From contig CAYZXS010000013.1 in the NCBI GenBank assembly GCA_964482495.1, positions 14,647 through 78,646 on the forward strand: DNA of 64,000 nt, given 5' to 3'. Positions within the stretch are counted from its first letter, which is position 1; the number at the start of each line of letters is the position of its first letter. This DNA comes from J029 sp964482495. Its GTDB lineage: Bacteria; Planctomycetota; UBA1135. Under the pieces are notes generated by a model. The model saw only the letters and a program-made list of their open reading frames with translations, searched no databases and had not been told where the DNA came from. This document shows, in pieces, positions 46,834 to 56,048 of the stretch. Made by a program: the position numbers and the translations under genes.

Positions 46834-47996
46834 GACTTGGCCGCCAGCCGCTCGTGGCGGAACCACGCCGCGCAGGCGCCCTCGCTCGAGACCATGCAGG
46901 CGCCGATGGCGTGTTCGGGGTCGCAGCCGGCGGCGAACAGCGGGCAGTCGGGCGGGTCGATGACGCCGCGCAGCACCTCGCCGCAGCGGCAGCCGGCCGG
47001 CTCCTTCGCCGCCGGCAGCTCGACCGGGATCCTGCCGGCGTCGCGGTGCGCGAACGCGGCCCGCAGCGCCAGGCCCGAGCCGGGGATCACCCCCAGCCCG
47101 CGCCAGTCGGCGTCGGCCGGCTCGAACCAGCGCGCGAGCAGCGCCCGCGCGGCGGGGTTGCCCTCGGGCCGCACCACCCGCGGGTAGCGGTTGCTGATCG
47201 TCGGCGTGCCCGCGGCGATCTGTCCCACCAGGTCGGCCACGCCCGCGAGCACGTCGTTGGGAGCGAAGCCGGCCACCGCGCAGGGCACGCCGCGCACCTC
47301 GGGCAGCCGCCGGTAGGCCTCCGAGCCGATCACCACCGACACGTGGCCGGGGCAGATCAGGCCGTCGATGCGCAGCTCGCCGCTCACGACCAGCGCCTCG
47401 AGCGCCTCGGGGATGGTCTTGTGGCCGGGCAGGATCAGGAAGTTGGCCAGGCCGTCGGCCTCCGCCTCCTCCAGCGCCGCGGCGATGGTCGGCGCCGTGG
47501 TCTCGAAGCCGACCGCCAGGAACACCACCTGGCGCCCCGGCTCCTCGCGCGCGATCGCCAGCGCGTCGCGGGTGGAGTAGCAGATCCGGACGTCGGCGCC
47601 AGCGGCCCGCGCCTGCTCCAGCGTGCCGCGGCTCGACGGCACCCGCATCAGGTCGCCGAAGGTCGCGATCGTGATCTCCGGCCGCGCCGCCAGCGCCAGC
47701 GCCCGGTCGACCCAGCCGATCGGCGTCACGCACACCGGGCAGCCCGGACCCGACACCAGCCGCACCGACGCCGGCAGCAGCGCCCGCAGCCCGGCCGAGG
47801 CGATGGCGTGGGTGTGGGTGCCGCAGACCTCCATCAGGGTCACCGGCCGCTCCAGCCGCGCCGCCAGCTCGTGGACGCGCGCCGCGATCGCCCGCGCCGC
47901 CTTCGGGTCGCGCACGCCGCGCAGCAGGCCGTCGAGGTCGAAGCCGCCGCCGCTCGCGCCGCCGCCGCGGTCGCCGGGATGGGCGCCGCCGCTCAC
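46830..47996 (-). CDS. hypD: Hydrogenase maturation protein HypD
   Basis: 388 residues. Iron-sulfur scaffold that with HypC assembles Fe(CN)2CO. Visible motifs: MEVCGTHTHAIASAGL, SGPGCPVCVTP, FAVGFETTAPT-like FLAVGFETTAPT, and a C-terminal Cys set (CRCGEVLRGVIDPPDCPLF, GACMVSSEGACAAWF). The GTG start at 47996 overlaps the hypC stop as GTGA. The Gly/Ala-rich first 20 residues are not conserved. Confidence 0.95.
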   Translation of the reverse strand: MSGGAHPGDRGGGASGGGFDLDGLLRGVRDPKAARAIAARVHELAARLERPVTLMEVCGTHTHAIASAGLRALLPASVRLVSGPGCPVCVTPIGWVDRALALAARPEITIATFGDLMRVPSSRGTLEQARAAGADVRICYSTRDALAIAREEPGRQVVFLAVGFETTAPTIAAALEEAEADGLANFLILPGHKTIPEALEALVVSGELRIDGLICPGHVSVVIGSEAYRRLPEVRGVPCAVAGFAPNDVLAGVADLVGQIAAGTPTISNRYPRVVRPEGNPAARALLARWFEPADADWRGLGVIPGSGLALRAAFAHRDAGRIPVELPAAKEPAGCRCGEVLRGVIDPPDCPLFAAGCDPEHAIGACMVSSEGACAAWFRHERLAAKS

Positions 47997-48238
47997 CGCG
48001 CATTCTCCCAGTCGATCATGCCGCCCTCGGCGGCCTCGCGCAGCAGGGCCAGGGTCCGCGCCGCCTCCTCCTCGTCGACCGTGGCGATGGCGTAGCCGGC
48101 GTGGACCAGCACGAAGTCGCCGACCGCGGCCTCCTCGGGCAGCAGCATCAGCGACACCTCGCGCTGCACGCCGTCGACCTCGGCCAGGCCCAGGAAACCG
48201 TCGCTCTCCAACAACTTCATCGGGATGCTCAAGCACAT
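47993..48238 (-). CDS. hypC: Hydrogenase maturation chaperone HypC
   Basis: 81 residues, starting MCLSIPMKLL with the invariant Cys2 that binds iron and HypD or the large subunit precursor. GDFVLVHAGYAIATVDEEEA is the OB-fold signature. A clear SD (GAGGAG, seven bases before ATG) marks the start, which overlaps the hypF end by 10 bases. Confidence 0.95.
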   Translation of the reverse strand: MCLSIPMKLLESDGFLGLAEVDGVQREVSLMLLPEEAAVGDFVLVHAGYAIATVDEEEAARTLALLREAAEGGMIDWENAR

Positions 48239-50583
48239 GATCCGCTCCTCGTGATCCGCGGCTCGGCGCCGCGCGTCAGGGCCGCCGCCGCCACCGCGGC
48301 TTGGCCGAAGGCCAGGCCGCCGTCGCCCGGCGGCACCTCGGTGGCCATCAGCACCTCGTAGCCGAAGCTCTCCAGCCGCCGCCGCAGGCAGCCGCGCAGC
48401 AGCCGGTTGACCATGCAGCCGCCGCCCACCGCCACCACCCGGACCTCCGGCGACAGCCCCCGGTGCGCCAGCCGCGCCACCATGCGGCAGAAGCCGTCGT
48501 GGAAGCCGGCCGCCACCCGGGCCGCCGGCTCGCCGCGCAGCAGCCGCCGCGCCGCCGCCGCCAGCAGCGCGGCGCTCGGCAGCACGAAGCGGTCGCCCGA
48601 CTCCTCCAGCCCGAGCTCCGGCCAGGGCTGCAGCTCCTCGCCGTCCAGCGCCGCCAGCGCCTCGAAGCGCAGCGCCGCCTCGCCCTCGTAGCCGTTGCGG
48701 GCGCACAAGCCGAACAACGCCCCGGCGGCCTCGAACAGCCGCCCGGCGCCGCTCGACAGCGGCCACAGCGGCTGCTCGGCCAGCTCGCGGACGGTCTCCA
48801 GCTCCTCCTCGCCGACCTCCAGCGCCAGCGGCAGCCGCGGCAGCTCGTCGCTCATGCCGGCCCGCACCAGCGCCGCCGCCGCCACCCGCCACGGCTCGGT
48901 CACCGCCCGCTCGCCGCCGACCAGCGGCAGGCACTCCAGGTGCCCGGCGCGCCGCCAGCGCAGCATGCCGTCCCACTCCAGCAGCTCGCCGCCCCAGGCG
49001 GTGCCGTCCGGTCCCCAGCCGGTGCCGTCCAGGGCGACGCCGCCCATCGACTCCGCCGGCCCCGGGAAGCGGCCGTGCTCGGCCGCCGCCGCCACCACGT
49101 GCGCCAAGTGGTGCTGCACCTTCAGCAGCCCGGCGGCCTTGCTGCGCGCCAGCTGCTCCCCGAGCCGTGCGCCCGGGTAGTCCGGGTGCGGGTCGATCAC
49201 CACCATCTCGGGCGCGGCCTGCAGGAAGTCCTCCAAGCCGTCGAGCACCTCCAGGTGGAAGCTGCGGGCCTCGGCGCAGTCGAGGTCGCCGACGTGCGGG
49301 CTGAGGAAGGCCTGGTCCTCGAGCGCGAAGCAGCCGGTGACCTTCAGGTGGCCGCCCATCGCCAGCACCGGCTGCGGCGCCGGCAGCGGCAGCGGCAGCG
49401 GCTCCGGCACCCAGCCGCGCGACCGGCGCACCAGCACCGGACCGTCGGCGCTGGTGCGGGCCACCGAGTCGTCCACCCGGCGCAGGATGTCGCGGTCGTG
49501 GAGCAGGAACAGGTCGGCCAGCCCGGCCAGTCGCAGCAGCGCCTCGCGGTTGCCGCGGCAGATCGGCTCGTCGCTGGCGTTGCCGCTGGTCATCACCAGC
49601 GCCGGGACCTCGAGGCCGTGGAGCAGCTCGAGGTGCAGCGGCGTCGTCGGCAGCATCACGCCCAGGTCGCCGACCCCGGGGGCTACGGCGACGCTGATGT
49701 CCGCCTCGGGCCGCCGCTGCGCCAGCAGGATCGGCGCCCGCGGCCCGAGCAGCAGCGCCTCGTCGGCCGGCTCCAGGCGCACCAGCCGCCGCGCCGCCTC
49801 GAGGTCGCGCGCCATCACCGCCAGCGGCTTGGTCGGCCGCCGCTTGCGCTGGCGCAGCCGCAGCACCGCGGCCTCGTCGTCGGCGCGGCAGGCGAGCTGG
49901 AAGCCGCCGAGGCCCTTCACCGCCAGCACCGCGCCCCGCTCCAACTCCTCGCGCGCGAGCGCGAAGGCCTGGTCGCGCTCGGCGAGCCGGGCGCCGCTGC
50001 CGTCCTCCAGCCACACTTGCGGCCCGCAGGCCGGGCAGCAAACCGGCTCGGTGTGGAAGCGCCGGTCGGCCGGATCGCCGTACTCGCGCTCGCACTCGGG
50101 GCACAGCGGGAAGCAGGCCATCGCCGTCTCGGCGCGGTCGTAGGGCAGCGACCTCACCAGCGAGAAGCGCGGCCCGCAATTGGTGCAGACGGTGAAGGGG
50201 TAGCGGTGGCGCAGGTCCGCCGGGTCGGCCATCTCGCCGGCGCAGTCGGCGCACAGCCGCGAGTCGGGCGGCACCAGGGCGCGGCGGCGCTGCCCCTCCT
50301 CGGTCTCGGCGACCCGGAACTCGGCCTCCCCGGTGGCGATCAGCGCCTCTGCGGCGACGTCCTCCAGGCGCGCCAGCGGCGGCAGCTCGGCCGGCAGCCG
50401 CTCGGTGAAGGCGCGCACGTCGGTCGGCGCCCCCTCGACCTCGATCACGACGCCGTCCGGCCCGTTGCGGACCCAGCCGCCCAGCCGCAGGTCGGTGGCG
50501 AGGCGGAACACGAAGGGCCGGAAGCCGACGCCCTGCACGGCGCCGCGGCAGCGGACGCGCAGCCGCTCGCGGGCCTGGCTCAC
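48229..50583 (-). CDS. hypF: Carbamoyltransferase HypF
   Basis: 784 residues. Makes the cyanide precursor by carbamoylating HypE from carbamoyl phosphate. Domains in order: acylphosphatase (RCRGAVQGVGFRPFVFRLA), two zinc fingers C-x2-C-x18-C-x2-C (CADCAGEMADP... and CPECEREYGDP...), YrdC-like (KGLGGFQLACRADDE, TSGNASDEPICRGN), and the Kae1-like carbamoyltransferase (HHLAHVVAAAAEHG, GVALDGTGWGPDGT, AVGGGCMVN). The GTG start overlaps hypB as GTGA. Full length, all motifs intact. Confidence 0.95.
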   Translation of the reverse strand: MSQARERLRVRCRGAVQGVGFRPFVFRLATDLRLGGWVRNGPDGVVIEVEGAPTDVRAFTERLPAELPPLARLEDVAAEALIATGEAEFRVAETEEGQRRRALVPPDSRLCADCAGEMADPADLRHRYPFTVCTNCGPRFSLVRSLPYDRAETAMACFPLCPECEREYGDPADRRFHTEPVCCPACGPQVWLEDGSGARLAERDQAFALAREELERGAVLAVKGLGGFQLACRADDEAAVLRLRQRKRRPTKPLAVMARDLEAARRLVRLEPADEALLLGPRAPILLAQRRPEADISVAVAPGVGDLGVMLPTTPLHLELLHGLEVPALVMTSGNASDEPICRGNREALLRLAGLADLFLLHDRDILRRVDDSVARTSADGPVLVRRSRGWVPEPLPLPLPAPQPVLAMGGHLKVTGCFALEDQAFLSPHVGDLDCAEARSFHLEVLDGLEDFLQAAPEMVVIDPHPDYPGARLGEQLARSKAAGLLKVQHHLAHVVAAAAEHGRFPGPAESMGGVALDGTGWGPDGTAWGGELLEWDGMLRWRRAGHLECLPLVGGERAVTEPWRVAAAALVRAGMSDELPRLPLALEVGEEELETVRELAEQPLWPLSSGAGRLFEAAGALFGLCARNGYEGEAALRFEALAALDGEELQPWPELGLEESGDRFVLPSAALLAAAARRLLRGEPAARVAAGFHDGFCRMVARLAHRGLSPEVRVVAVGGGCMVNRLLRGCLRRRLESFGYEVLMATEVPPGDGGLAFGQAAVAAAALTRGAEPRITRSGSCA

Positions 50584-51254
50584 ACCCGCGCGCCGACCCG
50601 CTTGGCCTCGAGGCGCTCCTCGAGCAGGGCGCACCAAGCGTCGACGCCGCTGCCGTCCAGAGCCGCCACCTCCAGGAAGCGGACCGAGGGGTTGAGGGCC
50701 AGGACCCGCGCCCGCGCCGCCTCCAAGTCGAAGGGCACGTGCGGCAGCAGGTCGGTCTTGGTGAGCAGGCAGACCTCGGCGCGCGCGAACATCGCCGGGT
50801 ACTTCTCGGGCTTGTCGTCGCCCTCGGTGACCGACAGCAGCACCGCCTTGAAGTCCTCGCCGAGGTCGTAGGAGGCCGGGCACACCAGGTTGCCGACGTT
50901 CTCCAAGAACAGCAGCTCGGGCTGATCGAAGCGGGCCGCGGCCAGGCCGTCGGCGACCAGGTGGGCGTCGAGGTGACAAGCCCCGCCGGTGACGATCTGG
51001 TGCGCCGGCACCTGCGCCGCCCGGATCCGCCGGGCGTCGTTCTCGGTCGCGACGTCGCCGACCAGGACGGCGCAGCGGCGGCGGCCGCGCAGCCGGGCGA
51101 CGGTCTGCTCGAGCAGCGTGGTCTTGCCGGCGCCGGGGGAGCTGACCACGTCCACCGCCAGGGTGCCGGCGCCGCGGAACTGCTCCCGCAGGCCGGCCGC
51201 GCGCGCGTCGTTGGCTTCGAGCAGGCGGCGGCGGACTTCGATGATCTCGGACAT
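50580..51254 (-). CDS. hypB: Hydrogenase nickel-insertion GTPase HypB
   Basis: 224 residues. P-loop SSPGAGKTTLLEQT, metal site Cys-His (TGGACHLDAHLV), ENVGNLVCPASYDLGE and LLTKTDLLPHV (GTP-specific NKxD-type region, here TKTD). The N-terminal His-rich and CxxCGC nickel-storage region of some HypBs is absent, so storage may rely on the His-rich permease or HypA. TGATG overlap with hypA. Confidence 0.95.
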   Translation of the reverse strand: MSEIIEVRRRLLEANDARAAGLREQFRGAGTLAVDVVSSPGAGKTTLLEQTVARLRGRRRCAVLVGDVATENDARRIRAAQVPAHQIVTGGACHLDAHLVADGLAAARFDQPELLFLENVGNLVCPASYDLGEDFKAVLLSVTEGDDKPEKYPAMFARAEVCLLTKTDLLPHVPFDLEAARARVLALNPSVRFLEVAALDGSGVDAWCALLEERLEAKRVGARV

Positions 51255-51685
51255 CAGGGCCTCGGGCTTCGTTGGAGATGCGGGGCCGCGTCGGGTGGGG
51301 CGGGCTCGCCGTCCTCATGATCGAACTCGACGCTCTCCAAGTCCAATTCCTGTCCGCCCTCGACCTGCAGCGGCGCGCCGCAGTCGGGGCAGAGCGGCAT
51401 CCAGCTGCCCTCGGCGCGGTCCTTCGGGGCGGCGCAGGCGGGGCAGCGGCGGTGGGTCGGGCACCAGCGGACCTCGAGCCGGGCGCCGGCGTCCGGGCCG
51501 CCCGCCACCGCCGCCTCCCAGGCCAAACGCAGCAGCTCGGGCTCGACCGCCGCCAGCTCCCCGATCGCTACCTTCACCGTGACCAGCCGGCCGCGGCCGC
51601 CCAGCTCCGCCTCCTCCTCGAGCCGGGCGCGCACCGCGGCGCGGGCGCTGCTCAGGATGTCGAGGGCGATGCCGGTCTCATGCAC
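51254..51685 (-). CDS. hypA: Hydrogenase nickel chaperone HypA
   Basis: 143 residues. Nickel-binding MHE N-terminus (His2) and a zinc domain with two Cys pairs (CPACAAPK and CPDCGAP). The C-terminal ~30 residues are an acidic, Pro-rich extension beyond the usual ~115-residue length. The start overlaps the protease gene end by 8 bases. Confidence 0.93.
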   Translation of the reverse strand: MHETGIALDILSSARAAVRARLEEEAELGGRGRLVTVKVAIGELAAVEPELLRLAWEAAVAGGPDAGARLEVRWCPTHRRCPACAAPKDRAEGSWMPLCPDCGAPLQVEGGQELDLESVEFDHEDGEPAPPDAAPHLQRSPRP

Positions 51686-52211
51686 CGGCGGAGGAGCCCT
51701 CCCACCAGATGTCCAGCGGCAGCGGCTCGGCGCGGGGCGCAGGAGCGTGGCCGAGGCGGCTGAGCTCGGCGACCGCGGCGTCCACCAAGCGCGGGATCGA
51801 CCCGCGGACCGCTCCGGAGAGCCGGGTGCCGGCGTCGACGGTCTCCGGCACCACGCCGATCAGGGCGACCTCTTCGGGGCCGAAGCCGCGGAATTCGGCC
51901 TGGAGGAGGGCCTCCCGCAGCCCCGGGTCGTGGGGGTTGGTGCGCGGCTGCGGGGCGGCCGCCAGGAGCTCCTCGCGCCGGTACAGCCGGACCGTGCCCG
52001 GCGGCTCCTCGGCCTGCACGGTGTCGAGCAGGACCAGGGCCCGCAAGCCGTCGAGTAAGGGCAGCAGGTCGAAGCCGGGCGTGCCGACGTCGCGCAGCTC
52101 GACCTCGGCGGGGAAGCGGTAGCTCGCTTGGAGCACCTGCAGGGCGAAAGGGCCGGCCCCGTCGTCGCCGACGAGGACGTTGCCGAGGGCGAGCACGCGG
52201 ACCGCGACCAT
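51678..52211 (-). CDS. hybD: Hydrogenase maturation protease (HybD/HyaD family)
   Basis: 177 residues. VLALGNVLVGDDGAGPFALQ contains the first nickel-ligand acid, RDVGTPGFDLLPLLDG the second, and LLDTVQAEEPPGTV follows. It removes the C-terminal peptide of the large subunit after nickel insertion. The first gene downstream of the large subunit, as in hyb and hya operons. The third ligand, usually His near residue 95, is plausibly H in TNPHDPGLRE. Confidence 0.9.
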   Translation of the reverse strand: MVAVRVLALGNVLVGDDGAGPFALQVLQASYRFPAEVELRDVGTPGFDLLPLLDGLRALVLLDTVQAEEPPGTVRLYRREELLAAAPQPRTNPHDPGLREALLQAEFRGFGPEEVALIGVVPETVDAGTRLSGAVRGSIPRLVDAAVAELSRLGHAPAPRAEPLPLDIWWEGSSAGA

Positions 52212-52216
52212 GGCGG

Positions 52217-53917
52217 TCAGAGTACTCGAACGCGCGCTCGCTCCGCCCCGGTGGCGTCGTGGGTGTGGATGGCGCAGGCCAGGCAGGGGTCGAAGCTGTG
52301 GATGGTGCGGAGCACCTCCAGCGGTCGCTCCGGATCCGCGACCGGGTTGCCCACCAGCGATGCCTCGTAGGGCCCCGGCACGCCCTGGTCGTCGCGCGGC
52401 CCGGCGTTCCAGGTCGACGGCACCACGCACTGGTAGTTCTTGATCTTGCCGTCCTCGATCACCACCCAGTGCGACAGGGTGCCGCGCGGCGCCTCGTGGA
52501 AGCCGAAGCCTTGCACCTCGCCCTTGGGGAACTCCGGCGGGTTGCAGACGGCGTAGTCGCCCTGGCCGACGTTGTCGACCAGGAGCTGCCAGTGCTTCTC
52601 GGCCAGCTCCGCCAGCACCGCGCAGCGCACGGCGCGCGCCAGGTGGCGGCCGAGGGTGCTGTGCAGCGCGCCGAGGCCGAGCTCCACGCCCGCCAGCGAC
52701 GACGCCTGCGACACCGCGTGGTCGAGCCAGCGCTTGGTCGGCTCGTGGCCCTGGCCGTAGCCGACCAGGATCTGCGCCAGCGGTCCGACCTGCATCGGCT
52801 CGCCGCCGAAGCGCGGCGCCTTGACCCAGGAGTACTTGCCGTCGGCCTCGAAGTCCGAGTACTTCGGCACCGTCTCCTCCTGGTAGGGGTGGCGGGTCCA
52901 GTCGCCGTCGTACCAGGAGCGGGCGATGCACTCCGAGACGTTGTCGCGGAAGTAGGGGTCCCCGAAACCGGCGATCGGCTTCAGGGTCGCCAGGTCGCCG
53001 CCGTGGATGGTGCCGCCGGGGAAGTCGAAGCCGCCGCCGGCGCCGTCGAGCGGCAGATCCGGCACCGACAGGTAGTTGGTGACGCCCGCGCCGTGGCCGA
53101 GCCACTCGGGGTACATCGAGCCGATCGCGATCACGTCCGGCAGGTAGACCTGCTCGACGAAGGCGCGGACTTCGCGCAGCAGGCCGCGCACCCGCAGCAG
53201 CTTCTGCATGTTGAGCGCGGTGGCCTCGTCGGGGTCGATGGCGTTGGCGACCCCGCCGACCGCCAGGTTCTGCAGGTTCGGGGTCTTGCCGCCGAGGATC
53301 GCCACCGCCTGGTTGGCCTTGCGCTGGTAGTCGAGCGCCTGCAGGTAGTGGGCGACCGCCAGCAGGTTGACCTCCGGCGACAGGTGCATCGCCGCGTGGC
53401 CCCAGTAGCCGTTCTCGAAGATGCCCAGCCGGCCACCGGAGACGAAGCCCTTCAGCTTCGCTTGGGCCGCCGCGAGGTCGTTGTGGCTGTTCCCCGGCCA
53501 CGGCGACAGGCTCTCGGCCAGCGCCGCCGCCTTACGGGGATCGGCGTCGAGCGCCGAGACCACGTCCACCCAGTCGAGGGCCGAGAGGTGATAGAAGTGC
53601 ACGATGTGATCGTGCAGCCCGTGCGCCAGCAGCACCAGGTTCCGGACCAGCTGGGCGTTGCGCGGGATCTCGAGCCCGATCGCGTTCTCCACCGCGCGCA
53701 CCGAGGCGATGGCGTGCACGGAGGTGCACACGCCGCAGATGCGCTGGGTGAAGAGCCAGGCCTCGCGCGGGTCGCGGCCCTGGAGGATGACCTCGATGCC
53801 GCGCCACATCTGGCCCGAGGACCAGGAGTCGACCACCTTGCCGCCGTCGACCTCGACGTCGATGCGCAGGTGGCCTTCGATGCGGGTGACGGGGTCGACG
53901 GTGATCCGGCGGCTCAT
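52217..53917 (-). CDS. hybC: [NiFe] hydrogenase large subunit
   Basis: 566 residues. Catalytic subunit oxidising H2. L1 motif RICGVCTSVHA (C61, C64) and L2 motif DPCLACAIH (C545, C548) bind nickel and iron. The 15-residue tail after His551 is the peptide removed by the maturation protease. The N-terminus has RITVDPVTRIEGHLRIDVEV, and GHGAGVTNYLS and FHEAPRGTLSHW are conserved. Length and sequence fit group 1 membrane-bound uptake enzymes of the Hyb type. The SD AAGGAG lies seven bases before ATG 53917. Confidence 0.96.
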   Translation of the reverse strand: MSRRITVDPVTRIEGHLRIDVEVDGGKVVDSWSSGQMWRGIEVILQGRDPREAWLFTQRICGVCTSVHAIASVRAVENAIGLEIPRNAQLVRNLVLLAHGLHDHIVHFYHLSALDWVDVVSALDADPRKAAALAESLSPWPGNSHNDLAAAQAKLKGFVSGGRLGIFENGYWGHAAMHLSPEVNLLAVAHYLQALDYQRKANQAVAILGGKTPNLQNLAVGGVANAIDPDEATALNMQKLLRVRGLLREVRAFVEQVYLPDVIAIGSMYPEWLGHGAGVTNYLSVPDLPLDGAGGGFDFPGGTIHGGDLATLKPIAGFGDPYFRDNVSECIARSWYDGDWTRHPYQEETVPKYSDFEADGKYSWVKAPRFGGEPMQVGPLAQILVGYGQGHEPTKRWLDHAVSQASSLAGVELGLGALHSTLGRHLARAVRCAVLAELAEKHWQLLVDNVGQGDYAVCNPPEFPKGEVQGFGFHEAPRGTLSHWVVIEDGKIKNYQCVVPSTWNAGPRDDQGVPGPYEASLVGNPVADPERPLEVLRTIHSFDPCLACAIHTHDATGAERARVRVL

Positions 53918-53918
53918 A

Positions 53919-55091
53919 TCAGGCTCCTTGCAGCTTGGGCGCGCTGCCGGCGAGGACCGGGAAGCGCTTGACCACGGCAATGTAGACCGCGATCTCCGCG
54001 CTCACCAGCGAAAGCGTGACGAGGGTCTCGACCACCGAGGGGAAGTAGCTCCACCCGGGGCCGGGGTCGAAGGCGACCAGGAAGACGTCGAAGCGGTACA
54101 GGCCGCCGGCGAGCGCCATGACGCAGGCGGCGGCGAAGAGGCCGCCGGCCCCGGCTCTGGGGCGCTTCAGGATCATGGCGATGGCGAGCACGAACAGCGT
54201 CACCTCGGCCAGGAAGAAGGCTCCGGGCAGGTCGGCGGCGATCAGGCCGAGCTTGCCGCTGATCGCCAGGTCGGCGATCCGCAGCGCCAGGAAGGCCACC
54301 ATCAGCCAGGCCATCATGCGGCCCAGCGCGCGCAGCATCTTGGTCTCCGGTTTGGCGCCGAAGAACAGGGTGCCGAGCAGGGACTCGATGGTCACCGCGG
54401 CGTAGCCCATCGCGGCGCAGGACATCAGGAACAACAGCGGCAGCCAGCCGGTGTGCCAGAACTCGTGCAGCTTGCCGCCGGAGACCAGCATCAGGCTGCC
54501 GAGCGAGGACTGGTGCATGGTCGGCAGCAGCAGGCCGGCGGCCAGGATCCAGGGCAGCGCCTTCTCGAGCCGCCCCGAGGTCACACCCGCCAGGCGCCGC
54601 AGGCCGGTGCGCGGGCTCTTGCCCCACTTGTCCAGGAACACCGGCGCCAGCTCGATCCACAGCACCACGACGTAGCAGGTGATGCACAGCGCCACCTCGA
54701 GCAGGACCGAGTGCAGGTTCCACTTCCAAGGCAGGAACAGGTTGTAGACCGACCAGTAGCGGCCGAGGTCCAGGATCACCGAGATCCCGGCGATGGTGTA
54801 GCCGAGGGCGCTGGTCAGCACCGCCGGCCGCACCAGCGGGTGGTAGCGGCCCTTGTTCAGCAGGTAGCACAGGATCGCGATGGCGTAGCCGCCGCAAGCG
54901 AGCGCCGTCCCGGTGACGACGTCGAAGGCGATCCACAGCCCCCACGGGTAGCCGTCGTTGAGGGCAGTGGTCGGGCCGAGGCCGGCCAGGAAGCGCCAGC
55001 CGATCAGGGCCAGGCCGACCGCCACCACCGTCAGCAGGCCGAGGTAGGGCCGCGTCAGGGTGCGGCCGCCGAGCGGGCGCGGGTCGCTCAC
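53919..55091 (-). CDS. hybB: HybB/NrfD-type membrane subunit of the hydrogenase
   Basis: 390 residues, about ten membrane helices. NrfD/PsrC family: passes electrons from the ferredoxin subunit to quinone and may move protons. Landmarks: NDGYPWGLWIAFDVVTGTAL, CYLLNKGRYHPLVRPAVLTS, DLGRYWSVYNLFLPWKWNLHS, TMHQSSLGSL. GTG start overlaps the ferredoxin stop as GTGA; the stop is one base before the large subunit start. No heme ligand pattern as in cytochrome b HyaC is seen. Confidence 0.92.
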   Translation of the reverse strand: MSDPRPLGGRTLTRPYLGLLTVVAVGLALIGWRFLAGLGPTTALNDGYPWGLWIAFDVVTGTALACGGYAIAILCYLLNKGRYHPLVRPAVLTSALGYTIAGISVILDLGRYWSVYNLFLPWKWNLHSVLLEVALCITCYVVVLWIELAPVFLDKWGKSPRTGLRRLAGVTSGRLEKALPWILAAGLLLPTMHQSSLGSLMLVSGGKLHEFWHTGWLPLLFLMSCAAMGYAAVTIESLLGTLFFGAKPETKMLRALGRMMAWLMVAFLALRIADLAISGKLGLIAADLPGAFFLAEVTLFVLAIAMILKRPRAGAGGLFAAACVMALAGGLYRFDVFLVAFDPGPGWSYFPSVVETLVTLSLVSAEIAVYIAVVKRFPVLAGSAPKLQGA

Positions 55092-56047
55092 GTCAGGCCT
55101 CCTTCGCCGAGCGAGCCGGGCGCGCCGGGGGGCAGCCGCCGCGGGCGTTCGCCGCTGCGTCCGGCGCCGGTCTCGCGGCCGGTCTCGCCTCCCTTGGCGA
55201 GCTGCCGGTTGCGCCACACCGATCCGGCCAGGATCGCGTAGACCACCATCGGCGCCAGGAAGCCCTTGTAGATGCCCTGTTGGATGGTCTCGGCCAGCAT
55301 CGCCTGCGGCTCGTTGCCGAGCTCGGGCAGCGACAGCATCGCGAAGGGCACGGCGGAGAGCACCAGGACCTGGGTGCCGCCGGCCTCGTGCTCGCCGTAG
55401 ATGTGGTCGAGGTAGCGGTCCGGCTCCCCCTCGATGCGCCGTCGCGCCTCGTCGAGCAGCTCCTGCCGGCCGCCGAAGACCACCGCCTCGCGCGGGCAGA
55501 CCTCGGTGCAGGCCGGCTCTTGGCCGACCGCCAGCCGGTCGCGGCACAGCTCGCACTTGACGATCTGCGGCGTCGCCGAGTCCCACTCGAACTTCGGCGC
55601 GTTGAAGGGGCAGGCCACCTGGCAGTAGCGGCAGCCGACGCAGCGCTCCGGGTCGTAGGCGACCACGCCGCGCTCTCCCTTCTGCAGCGCCCCGATCATG
55701 CACACCGAGACGCAGGCGGGCTCGACGCAGTGCATGCACTGGGCCTTGAAGTAGAGCGGCCCGTCCGGCCCGTCGGCCCGGCGGATCACGGTCTTGGTGC
55801 GCCCCGAGAGGTCCTGCGGCGCGTCGCTCAGGCCCCTGCCGGGGCCGTCGGGCGGCAGCGCGTTGGCGCGCTTGCAGCCGGCCATGCAGGCCTGGCAGCC
55901 GATGCACCGGGTCGAGTCGTAGAGCAGGCCGGCGTCGTCCGAGCGGGGGGCGCGGCGGGCGTCGGCGGGGCTGGCGGCGCGAGCGGTGCCGGCGGTCAGC
56001 GCCGCTGCGGCGGCGCACTTGAGCAGGTCCCTGCGGGACGAAGCCAT
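55088..56047 (-). CDS. hybA: HybA-like periplasmic ferredoxin subunit, Tat-exported
   Basis: 319 residues. Twin-arginine signal SSRRDLLKCAAAAALTAG. Four [4Fe-4S] Cys clusters: CIGCQACMAGCK, CMHCVEPACVSVC, CVGCRYCQVACPF and CELCRDRL...CTEVC. A C-terminal membrane helix (GIYKGFLAPMVVYAILAG) anchors it. It carries electrons from the small subunit to HybB. Overlaps hybB by GTGA. Confidence 0.92.
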   Translation of the reverse strand: MASSRRDLLKCAAAAALTAGTARAASPADARRAPRSDDAGLLYDSTRCIGCQACMAGCKRANALPPDGPGRGLSDAPQDLSGRTKTVIRRADGPDGPLYFKAQCMHCVEPACVSVCMIGALQKGERGVVAYDPERCVGCRYCQVACPFNAPKFEWDSATPQIVKCELCRDRLAVGQEPACTEVCPREAVVFGGRQELLDEARRRIEGEPDRYLDHIYGEHEAGGTQVLVLSAVPFAMLSLPELGNEPQAMLAETIQQGIYKGFLAPMVVYAILAGSVWRNRQLAKGGETGRETGAGRSGERPRRLPPGAPGSLGEGGLT

Positions 56048-56048
56048 C